Source: Heliocidaris tuberculata (Eukaryota > Echinodermata > Echinoidea > Camarodonta > Echinometridae). From it: a stretch of DNA of 64,000 nt. The translations under genes and the position numbers were made by a program. Location of the stretch: the NCBI GenBank assembly GCA_025618425.1, contig CM046832.1, positions 72,676,890-72,740,889 on the forward strand, in the 5' to 3' direction. Within the stretch, counting starts at the first letter, position 1; every line of letters starts with the position of its first letter. This document shows positions 53,764 through 64,000 of this stretch, one piece after another. The notes below the pieces were generated by a model. The model saw nothing but the letters and a program-made list of their open reading frames with translations, ran no database searches and was not told the DNA's origin.

Positions 53764-56700
53764 GAAAAAAAAAAAAAACTAGTGTAAAATAACAAACGGT
53801 TTGTTTTTCTTAACAAAAAAAAAATCTTCTTCATGGGTTGTTACACTCCTTGGCATTATATACTTGAACTTTGAAAAAGCATAGAAGATTTGTAATCCAT
53901 GTGGAGGCAGAGCTAGATTCCACTAAATTTCGTCATAGGGCCTATACTAAGGCCGGGGTGTATCGGCTGTCAATGTCACACAGGCCTAATGGATATTCTA
54001 GTCGCAAAGGCGTTAGTGAAAAGATTGTTGATAAATTCAATGTATTCGATAAAACAATTTTTTTTTAAAGACTGAACGTTCGTACGTTATACAGGGAGGG
54101 GGCGGGGGGGGGCGGGGATGTGACTGTTGCTGGGATGGAACAAGAACACACGCAAATTATAATTATAATTATAATTATTATATTATAAATTAAGAGAGAT
54201 AATTTTCGCAGTGCAGCAGTGTAAATCAGATAAATAAAGGACAATTTTATCACAGGATTGGCAATTGACAGGAGGGCATTTGTTCACTCAGGAGATTTTC
54301 TTTTGTCAAAGCAAGGACAATTTTCTTGATTTCGGAAATCGGCAGAGGGCCCATCGAGCCCCTTGCCGAACCCCGGTTCCGCCGCCATGGTAATGTACGT
54401 ATTATGTTCACTCAATTGATGTTTAAATCATCATCAGCATCGATCCTTCTTCTCCCCTACCCCTTTTTATATAGAAGAGATCGAGCCTCTGTCCCACAAA
54501 ATCGTGGTCTCGCATGTAGATTGAGTTTCTATAGTACGCGATGATAAGTACTTGTTCTATTGAAAAAAAAAAATGTTGCCATACTGCAAAATTATGGTTT
54601 TGTGTGTGTTTGGGAGGGGGCAAAACTATTTTGTAGCCCACTAACTGATAGAGTAAAACTTCTGCCCCCTCCCTTTTACTCCACCTGGATTCTATCAACA
54701 TAGGCACGGTTTCCAGTGCTGTTTCATCACCAGTATATTATGTAACGGAGCGTGGGGACCATGATTTGTGAGAAAATTTTGGTTTTGGTATGGTGAAATT
54801 TTGCCTCTTTATTTTAGAGCACTAATTTTTTTTTATCGTGATACAGCAAAATTTATTGTCATGGAGGGGGGGGGGGACCAATAAAAGAGGAAAGTGCCCC
54901 CCCCCCAGCCCCACGCGGCCACCCGAAGGCATACCGGAAAATAAGAGGGGGCTTATAGCTACCTAGTAAGATTATTGATATTTTGGGCTGTTGAACTCCA
55001 TAAAATTTCGTACTTTTTACCACTATGGAAAGCTTATTCATTGCTTACTGCAAATTATTAAGTGCAATATAGGTTCTTGTCTCGCTATGGGCGGGGGCAA
55101 ATTGAGTATAGCCCGCCCCTTACTTCCGAGGCCTTGACTTAAACTGCGTTTCTACAGAACAGTCTTTAGAAACACTACCTCATTAATATGCGAGGGAATG
55201 GTGAAGAGACCGAGTAAGAAACAAAAAATTAGAGCACTAGAAAATATAAATATTTTCCATTTTTTTTACTGTAAAATAATTTATGTCACATCATTTTTCC
55301 TTGCGAGTGGGCGGGTGTTACCCATTCTATTTTGGGGCCTTGTAGTATACGGGATTTGTAAATAATAATAATAGTGACCATTTATATTGTGCCATGTTTG
55401 TCAAAAGATAAAAACTACTTTCGAAAAATAAACTCAGGACAATTTCAATAGCCCTGTCTATCACCTTTAGAAATGTGCTAACAATACAATGACGTATTAC
55501 GTAATCCGAACCTGATTTCTATGGGCAGTACAATAGGCCTTTGAAATTGCCCTAGAGTTTATTTTTCGAAGGTAGTTTTTATCGTGTTAGTTAAGTGGAA
55601 AAACACTGCATTTATATTAATCTGCAAGGGAGCGAAGCCACGGAACTACAAATCCCCATTCTCTGCCCCCCCCCCCCCCCCCCACCCCCCCCCCCCCTTC
55701 CCTCGGCTTATATGACAGGCCTGGGCAAGTGTCGAGCCCAACAGTCTGAGAGCTCATTTGAAAGTCCTTGTATATTATTCACTGAGATAAACTATGATAT
55801 TAACTTGAAACAAACAAATCAATAGCTTATGCATTATTGTAAAGAACAGTCATGTAGACCTGTAAAAAAAAACCCTTTTAATCAAACATAGAGGTCAAAT
55901 TTTTTGTAGTCGCTCGCAAATAGCTACATATAAAAGGAATTTCACCCTGGTATTTAGTTGATTTGCATAAAAGCAGAAAATTTATTTTTTTAGTACTGCA
56001 GGGCAAATGGGATGGGACCTCACAAGAAACGTCACGGAGTCGGTTGCCAAATTGTGTTTGAGTGATTACAACTTTGAAAAATTCATAACATTCTCATTTC
56101 TAATCAGATTTTACTCAAACTTTTATTGGTCTGTTATTTTAGTTTTCCTCCTTTCTTTAACATTTTTAAAACAATGTAAGAAAGAAAAATGTATAAATGT
56201 ATCTGAATTTTCACTTTTCAGTATGAAATTCAGTGTTCAGTGACGGCACTGGGATTTTAAAATTGCGCAATGGCGGGATTGGGGCATTATAAAAAGAGGA
56301 AGTGGGCTTAGCTCAATGGAAGTGATAAGGGGCATTTATAAGAAGGGAAAGGGGGAGGGTACTTATAAACAAAACAGTAACTTATCAGACAATAAAAGGC
56401 TGAATCTACTTGAAAATGTGGGGGGTATTGTGCCCCCAGCCCCCTTGGGAGGGGAGGGCGTGGAGAGGAGGGAGGCTGTCGTTGGGATACCTAGGGCTAA
56501 ATGCGCTAGGGGTAACTTTCCGGCGGGGGTAATTGTCCTTGTCTTAGATTCATCTCTCACCTCCCACGAATTTTTTGAGATTAGACATTATAATAATAAT
56601 AATAACAATAATAATTTTTAAAAAAGAAAAAAAATAATAATAATGAAAATAACAATAATAAGAATATGTTTCAGTTATATAGTGTATTCCGTGAATACTT

Positions 56701-58595
56701 CATTGCGCTTTACAATGTCATTTGTTATAACCCAAGAGAGGTAAATGATGCACGAATTTTACTAGTTTGGAAAGAAAACTGATAGTAGAAAACTGCATAT
56801 ATAATAGGTGTGGATGTAGAAGGGGGGTTCTCCTCCAACCCTGAAAAATTATATTTTTGAAATCCCTGATGTGTGTCATTATATGAGAGGGCCTTTAAAA
56901 AGAAAATCAGAGGATAAGACAATGCAATATATACATCCGGGATGGATGTGGTAGGAAGGGTTATATATATTAGGCGTGGTTATAGAAAGATATAGAGCGG
57001 GGGAGGACCCGGAGGGGCCCTTGTGGGCTTCCGTTGCAATGAAGTGGAGCACAGGAGTGGCGAGTTGTGTTGGAGGAGTGTATCCCATAGCATGGCCCAC
57101 GGAACGGGGGGGGGGGGGGGGGCTGGGGGTCTGCAGCCCCCACACTTTTTTGAGTAGACTTTTTCATGAATTCCCCGAAAAAAGGTGCGAGATTGTCATT
57201 ATTCAAGTGAAATCAAATCAGCCCCCCCCCCCACTTTCAAAAATGCTTCGCGGCCCCTGCATAACTATAGCTTATCCAAACTTTTAAAAGACTAACTGGA
57301 TGATTATTCACTATAATGACATAATTTCCTCACTCTCACTTCACCGAAAGTTCCTATTATTTCTAGAATTTTCAAGGGGGCAATTTGCCCCTCGCCTTTA
57401 CCCCTTTAAATAAGATATCGAAGTCCCTTCGCACTGTAGGGAGCTTTTGTATTTTCAATCTTCTAAATTTGCAAAGAGAAATTTAAGGAAAATGAAAAGT
57501 CACAGCCCGCCCTGGTGACGCTCCTGCGCCCTTCGAAATTTATTTTATATATTTCAAATTAGGCTGGTTGGTGAGGAAAACTTCTTTCGACATCTCATAG
57601 AGTGACCCTTTCATCCATGATTGTCTGACAAAGAGTGCGCAGGTTTGGCCAAGAATTAACATTCCGCTGTGCGTGTAGCCCGACCCCTCTATCCAATAAC
57701 GGCATCAAATTCATTTCCACAAAGTCTTTGAAGTTAATATCAGTTTTGTTTTGTTTTTTAATCGGGGGGGGGGGGGGCAGTTTTATAGTTTGTCCCGGGC
57801 ACCATAATTCCCTAGATAAGCCACTGTTTATGACATTCCTATACCACAAGTCATTTTAAGTGCCTACCAAACGCCATAGAATGGCCACTCCCACCCCCCC
57901 CCCCCCCCCAAAAAAAATAGAGACGGGGGAATCGACTGGATCAGTAAGAAATGTGCAGTATTAGAGGAAGTCAGGTTGTACATACCGTAATGTTAGAATC
58001 CGTGTATAATGAATGGTCACTGGATGCCTATATGGAGTATGCTGCGCCCGCGGAAGGCCCCTTACCCCCCCCCCCCCCCAATCTTTGGACGCTATTACGA
58101 TATGCTGCTCCACTATTACGATTCTGGTTAATCTAGCTACTTTTTTTGTGCAATTCATATTCATGGGCGTCGGGCAGACATTTCCCCGTAACTTGGTCTC
58201 ACACTCCGTCATTTTCTTTCCACCTACTACTTGAAATGCCTTGCTGAGTATAGGCATCTACCAATTGAATTCACAGTTCAGCTCACTCGGAGGTGGGCGG
58301 GGTAGGTGGAGCACGGGGGCGACTCTTAGGGCACAACCCAAGACTTGATGCCAGCCAGTGGCTCTTTTTGATATATGGGGTCTTAGTATCAAGGCCAGGG
58401 TGGCGGAGCGTCTTTCAAAGTGGGGGTGGGGGCACCAGCAAAAAAGGGCACTTATTTGGGGAAAAGGGGCACCTACAAAGGGTGAACATAAAGCGAAAAA
58501 AGGACCATTTTGTGACATTGGTATCACCCTACAGTCTAATTAGTATAGTTATTATCAAGGATCACCTTCTTCTTCCTTTTTATTGTGGTTCTGGG
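53231..58595. other. Non-coding stretch with many homopolymers
   Basis: Contains an (AGA)n patch at 53740-53765, AATTAT repeats near 54155-54180 and ATA/AAT repeats near 56590-56650. G or C runs lie near 54865, 55667-55697, 57106-57122, 57764-57777, 57893-57910 and 58065-58079. TTGAAATTGCCCTAGAG (55541) mirrors the region near 55435, giving a small inverted repeat. Open frames overlap the G/C runs and show no domain. I see no gene. Confidence 0.5.
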
Positions 58596-58725
58596 CATCG
58601 TTTCATCAAACCGTCATAAGTGCAAGTTCGCCGACATCCCATTGAAACGCATGTTAATTTTGATACAGGCGTTTCAATGGGATGTCGGCGAACTTGTACT
58701 TATGACCGTTTGATGAAACGCTGCT
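58596..58725. repeat. Near-perfect palindromic MITE
   Basis: Arms of about 52 bp: CGTTTCATCAAACCGTCATA ... ACATCCCATTGAAACGC, mirrored by GCGTTTCAATGGGATGT ... GTTTGATGAAACG, with a loop of about 20 nt at 58651-58668. Only a few mismatches. Confidence 0.85.
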
Positions 58726-60086
58726 CTGGTCACTACTTCAGCTTCCCTGATACGCAGTTGTGTGTAATGGTCTAACGATTCATGTGCGAGAAAGCGAAGC
58801 GAGCGAGCAAAAATTTTCGGACTTTTTTTTCTATTGCTTAAGTCCTTGAGTTATACATATTTACAGCGATGTACATGCATAATAAAAATGACAACAGCAA
58901 ATTTAATTGGGGGAATGTCGAATGATCTTTTAATTTGTACATTAACCCTGTCGTTTTCTTTAGGATTACACCGATATACATATTTTATGCAATCTGCTTG
59001 ATTTCATTATATACTGTAAGAGCTAGCAAGCGTAGCGAGCGAGTTATGGGGACATTTTCAGAAAATACTGCCTTGCTTGGTGTAAATTATTGGCACATTC
59101 GAGCAAAATGAGAAATCATTTGCTGGGGGGGGGGGGGGGGGGAATTTGCGTCCCTTTTGCCTCCAGCTCCGCTGCCTTATTGTAGTTGTAGTAATATGGG
59201 TACCTGTAAAGCCGCATCGATTCTTCGTAGCTAGATATGGTTCTTTTTGTTTAAAAAAAAAAAATAGAGAAAAAAGTTGGAAATAGAGGTAAAAGGGGCA
59301 CTTATAAGAAGAGGAAAGGGCTCTTATCAGAGGCGGAAAGGAGCACTTATAATTTAGGTGAAAAGGGGCGCTTATGAGAAGGGGAAAGGGCACTTATTAG
59401 AAAGGAAAAGGGGCACATTTAGTAGTAAAAAATGGCATTTATTACTTCTCTTGCTAATACAGCTAATACTTTTTTTCTCTCCTCTCTCTTCTTTTTTGTG
59501 CAGGGGCGGTATAATATAATATGCATAAGCAGCCACTTCATATGACATACACTATACGAACATCATACATTACGTAAATTTCTTTCTATTTTCTACTAGA
59601 TCCCATCCTGATACCTCTTCAGCTGACATATCTCAATGAATGGGGATTAGGTCATTTATTCGGGGGCGTCTGACGGACATCCCCCACCATTTCAAATGTC
59701 TTACAGTGGGCATTTACGATAGAGGGAGTTCTGCCGCATATTTTCATCCTATTTCATTTCGTTATTTTTCCTACCCCTTTCTATTTATTGTCTTGCAATC
59801 ATGAAAATTTATGACTGGAATTCACCAGGCAGCCCTTCCCTACCGATCATTATTATCATTTTTATCGAGAGGGGGGGGGGGGGCATGGGTCTTATCACTG
59901 TTGTAGCCCAACACTGTCATCCAGATGTCACTTGTAATACGTGGAATCATGATGATATTTATCCCCTGACATTTTTTTTATATTGAAGTTCTCCTACTGA
60001 TCCATTCAATTCTGCCCTCCTCCCCCATTCACCCCTATTTTATTTATTTTAGTTATTTATTTATTTTATTTTTATTTATTATTATT

Positions 60087-60118
<32 letters not shown>

Positions 60119-61437
60119 GGGGGGGGGGGGTACTTGTCAGGTACAAGCAACCATTTAAGATAACGTGTGACATTATACTACCGTGACTATATTATTATGC
60201 TAGAGTGCATTGGGTTTGATACCTTTCCAACCTAGGCCTACCTCGCTCAATGAGGGAGGGGTGGGGGCGTCTAGCGGGCATCCGGGCATCAGCCGCAATA
60301 TAAAATGTCTGGCAGTGCATGGCCATTCATGATGGCGGGAGTTTTGCTGAACTTTTTCTCTAGGTTTCAACCAGTTATTCATTCCCACCCCCCCCCCCCC
60401 CCCCGCTAATCCAGCTCAATTTTGATTGTCCATCGAAAGGGTCCTTCTGATTACCCCCACCACCACACTGTTCGAGTCACACGTCCGTTTTTTTACATGA
60501 ACAAAGCAAGAGAAATCAAAAGAAGACGGGAAGGGAATAAATGAACAAGGAAAACAATAGACGAAGAGAAAATTTTAATAGGACGATACAAAAAGTGGCA
60601 GAGGGAAAAATGCAGGGCTGCACCGACGTACCAATGCACATACAAAATGTGATTATTTTTCTTGTGATTACTTGTTATTTATTCCCTTATGGAAACCGAG
60701 TAAAACAATGAACATATATAAAACCAGAAACAGGCATGCTTTCAGAAATATAGTCCTGCAGTAAACCTTTCTAAGGCGCACTAATATCAAGTTTGTTAAC
60801 ACCTTAAATGATGTTGTTTCAATAAGTGGAAAATATAATGCATGATTTTTTTTTTAAATGGAGGGGGGATTCAGAGTTTTTATTGGAATTCCACGGTATT
60901 GATAAGCATAATGAAACGAATCTCAAGGGTGTAAACATGGAGGGCTTCAGCCCATAGCCCCCCCCCCCCCCCCCACCTTTCCCGTTCTGCGCGGCCTCCG
61001 AATTTGTTCACTATAAGGCCGAAGCCCCGCAAGTCCTGACAAAAAAAAAATTGCGGTCCGGATCCCCGTCAAAGAGGGGGATACTGTGTACATTCAGTTT
61101 TCAGGTTTTAAAAAAACCCGAACCTCCGAAAAAACGAAACCTACACGCAAAAGACGAGTGGCCCCACGGAAAACAATGATAATAGGCGTGCTTCACGTTT
61201 TGCATTTTTGTGGGTGATACAATTTGTAAATCTTCCACTTTCAAATGACATTAAATATATATTTATGAAAAAAAGAGAATAGGGGAATGGGTCTTCTTCG
61301 GAGGCGGGGGGGTGGGGGGGGGGGGGGTAGGGGGTAGGGCTGTGAAGCAAGTATAAGCTTTTGAGGTGGGCCTTCAGAGTGTTTTCCCCACCCCCAAAAG
61401 AAAAACAAACATAATAAATAAATGAAATAAGCTAGAA
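58726..61437. other. Non-coding stretch with GGGGCACTTAT minisatellite
   Basis: At about 59288-59410 a unit of roughly 27 bp around AAAAGGGGCACTTATAAGA is repeated four to five times; related words occur at 58438-58470. A block near 59660-59745 (GGGGGCGTCTGACGGACATC, later GGGAGTTCTGC) is repeated at 60264-60350. (TTTA)n and poly-T lie at 60040-60118. No gene is recognised. Confidence 0.5.
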
Positions 61438-61937
61438 NNNNNNNNNNNNNNNNNNNNNNNNNNNNNNNNNNNNNNNNNNNNNNNNNNNNNNNNNNNNNNN
61501 NNNNNNNNNNNNNNNNNNNNNNNNNNNNNNNNNNNNNNNNNNNNNNNNNNNNNNNNNNNNNNNNNNNNNNNNNNNNNNNNNNNNNNNNNNNNNNNNNNNN
61601 NNNNNNNNNNNNNNNNNNNNNNNNNNNNNNNNNNNNNNNNNNNNNNNNNNNNNNNNNNNNNNNNNNNNNNNNNNNNNNNNNNNNNNNNNNNNNNNNNNNN
61701 NNNNNNNNNNNNNNNNNNNNNNNNNNNNNNNNNNNNNNNNNNNNNNNNNNNNNNNNNNNNNNNNNNNNNNNNNNNNNNNNNNNNNNNNNNNNNNNNNNNN
61801 NNNNNNNNNNNNNNNNNNNNNNNNNNNNNNNNNNNNNNNNNNNNNNNNNNNNNNNNNNNNNNNNNNNNNNNNNNNNNNNNNNNNNNNNNNNNNNNNNNNN
61901 NNNNNNNNNNNNNNNNNNNNNNNNNNNNNNNNNNNNN
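61438..61937. other. Assembly gap of 500 N
   Basis: Exactly 500 undetermined bases, probably a placeholder length. A minus open frame spanning it is meaningless. The sequence right of the gap is half of a MITE. Confidence 0.98.
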
Positions 61938-62103
61938 AGTATGTTACAATCGACCTGCCAAATTGCCAATTTTAGATTCGCATAGTATGTAGTGATCTCA
62001 TTATTCCTTTCCAATTTCTTCCAAACTTTCACCGTCCTGTGTTTGTTTTTTGTTTTTTTTGCATTCACACAAAATCATCTTATTACCAAGGTTGGATTAC
62101 CCT
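61938..62103. mobile_element. Right half of TTAA-flanked MITE, family 2
   Basis: Matches the right half of 29824-30415 block by block (AAATTGCCAATTT, AGATTCGCATAG, CTTTCACCGTCCTGT, AAGGTTGGATTACCCT) and is followed by TTAA at 62104-62107. The left half must lie in the gap. Confidence 0.85.
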
Positions 62104-62107
62104 TTAA

Positions 62108-63270
62108 GAACAAAGTGAAGCAGTCCTCTATTAGTGTGGTGATCTAGATTGGAGTACATTAGGGGGAGGTCCCCTCATCCCATCCCACCCCACCCCACTT
62201 ACCCCACCCCACCCTGCATTTTGAAATTAAGACTGTACCCTATGCAATGTATGTCCTTCCCCTTTCATGATGAAGAGAGATAAATGTGCCTGGCATCTTT
62301 CATATCTCATTGTACGTTGGTGCAATGGAGCAGTTGCCCCCATCCCTCCCATATCAAATTATTCTTGATCTTAGGAGAACAAATGAAAATTACAATTTGT
62401 TACATGTTTATAAAGAAATTTGGAAGCAAGCAGTAATTCTTCATTCAATCTACTGAAGATATGAATATAGTGCATTTATGATATTGAGTCGTTTTTTTAC
62501 CCAGTTGTGTAGTTTAACATATACTTTAAAAGAAAACTGAAAACACACCTGATGATGAATAATTTCACCTGAATATGTTTTATTGTAAGCACCTTAAACA
62601 ACTTATTTTATTATTTTTTTGTAGAAAGAAACTAAGTGAGAGTGATAAGGTTCAGGGCATGACAGAGAGTGGGGTGGTTTGTGGGTGTGATTACAGCCTA
62701 GGCAGAGGTTAGGAGAGGCCTTTTACAGTCCAGATGGGATTAATTATTCAAGTCTGAGAACATTGGATGGGCCATGAAATAATAGAGATATATCAAAGAA
62801 GGCTTATAGTCTAGGTAGGGCTGATTATCTGGTAGATAACATAATTGGGTGTGGTATTCAATGTCGAAAAGGTTATAAATGCTATGATTATTACTATTAC
62901 AATGATTTCAAAGTGGAGAAGATAAGGATGTAACTTTGGATGTATAATCTGGATGGAGCTAGATCAGGAGGTTGTTATTTCTTTGAGGATGTACAGAAAA
63001 TAGACAGTATTGAAAGGTTCTTGGCTTTAGAGAGAGTTGAATGACATGTGTGCTATGTTCATTTTAATTCAGTTCATTGTTAAACACAGTGTAGGTGTGT
63101 TATCAATGATTGCTGCATTAATTTTTAATGCAGAGGAGTAGTTCACAATGCAAGAGATTTATCACCCACCTAGAACAAAATTGTACATCATGTCTACTGA
63201 GAATCAATAGGGTGTTATTACTTACAGCACTTTATTGAGAGTTAACATCCTTTTGGCTATCACCAAAGGA
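62108..63270. other. Non-coding stretch
   Basis: A CCCCA/CCCAC minisatellite lies at about 62171-62216. Otherwise this is lower in repeats and free of long G/C runs. No gene is recognised. Confidence 0.5.
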
Positions 63271-63830
63271 TAGAAGCTAGACATATCTAAGGTACAGAAG
63301 GGCATTGATGTATATGGGTTAATGCCTTTCTAGCTCTAAGCTGATGATATAATGACAGTGCTCCTCTAATCGCCATATTTTTTGATTATGAACATATAAG
63401 CCCAGCTTTAAATAATGTACATTCTGTATGCAGCATAATTTTTTTTTGTCCCGACGTAATGTGAAGCTTTGCATAACGCATGAGATCTACCCTAAGAATT
63501 AGGTCACATGGTAAATGTTATGTATACTGTCATTAGTAGAGGAACAAACATGTTTTTCCTTCCTCTGTGTCCTATTTCACATATCATTTGTTTGGAGCCA
63601 GAAGGGCCTTAACTCATATACTTTAACATAGACCTTCTTGCTCCAAGTAGACAATATGTTTTCAAGGAGAGAGAGGGATACTAGTCATATATATATCTCT
63701 GTCTGCCCATAACAATACATCACAAGGTAGACAGAATGGTGTATCATCTGTTCGGAGCCAGAAGGACATTGACTTATATCATTTGATACAGATATAATGT
63801 CTTTCTTGCTCTCAACAGACAAGCTGCTGA
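63271..63830. repeat. Three related short hairpin repeats
   Basis: GGAGCCAGAAGG-C-TT-ACT-ATAT followed by a CTTCTTGCTC-type end is seen at about 63594-63645 and 63755-63812. A third, more diverged form lies at about 63286-63338 (GAAGGGCATTGATGTATAT ... CTTTCTAGCTC). In each the ends GAGC-AGAAGG and CCTTCT-GCTC can pair. Confidence 0.65.
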
Positions 63831-64000
63831 CAAGCACTAAATAAAGGTTAGCATGTGTGGGTGTTTCCTTGCACTATTTACAAAAATCAAGATCTGTTTC
63901 TCTGCCCTACATATTATCCCTTTTTCTTCTTTGATCTCTGTGTGTTATAATCCGATTCCCACCTAGACAAGCAAACATATTTGTGTTAAGGAGCTTATAC
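63831..64000. other. Window end, nothing recognised
   Basis: Short unassigned AT-rich sequence. Confidence 0.5.

Noticed and set aside
61241..62068. 275-codon minus-strand frame
   Set aside because: Most of it is the 500-N gap; the ends are low-complexity and MITE sequence.

Overview
The window looks like a repeat-rich segment of a marine invertebrate nuclear genome. My best guess is an echinoderm, possibly a sea urchin. The basis is a single intron-containing metazoan transporter gene, many nested transposons (Helitron, hAT-like, Tc1/mariner-like, Harbinger, CR1-like), frequent TAGGCCTA and ACATGTA words, and many G or C homopolymers of 10-25 nt. This is inference, not a taxonomic proof. 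A 500-N assembly gap lies at 61438-61937.

One host gene can be supported. It is a minus-strand SLC16/monocarboxylate-transporter-like gene with four coding exons (35043-34824, 32866-32723, 28190-27120, 26049-25880). All three introns are phase 1 with GT-AG borders, and the exons join into one 534-residue 12-TM protein. It lacks the canonical entry motif of TM1 and two charged residues used for proton coupling in MCT1, so it is probably an atypical member. Its introns are packed with repeats: a roughly 150-bp tandem array with two MITEs inside it, a TTAA-flanked MITE, a SINE with a 7-bp target duplication, a 148-bp tandem repeat and telomere-like tracts.

Left of the gene (1-25 kb) I see only repeats and unassigned AT-rich DNA: a hairpin element (914-1091), a 3.7-kb Tc1/mariner-like non-autonomous element (3655-7392), a long foldback (8515-9290) and a TTAA-flanked MITE (11030-11591). 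The centrepiece is a three-layer nest at 12113-17593. There a palindromic CACTGTA-ended element is split by a complete 4.2-kb Helitron (12493-16713) and, separately, by a GC-ended element (16786-17347). The empty sites can be read directly from related copies. Inside the Helitron sit a tandem GCGTA-rich MITE pair and a small candidate captured ORF.

Right of the gene (35-64 kb) lie a Tc1-like MITE with perfect 31-bp ends (35368-36330) and a Harbinger transposase fragment split by a 1.95-kb hAT with an exact 8-bp target duplication. They are followed by a pile of CR1-like reverse-transcriptase remnants (40.4-46.0 kb), one of which carries a 1.7-kb purine-rich foldback insertion. Next comes a roughly 190-bp satellite interrupted by a foldback that itself holds two further elements (47.1-50.0 kb), several short poly-C hAT-like elements, and then mostly unassigned DNA. 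No autonomous transposase, CRISPR array, rRNA or intact tRNA was found. Most long ORFs are by-products of low-complexity DNA.
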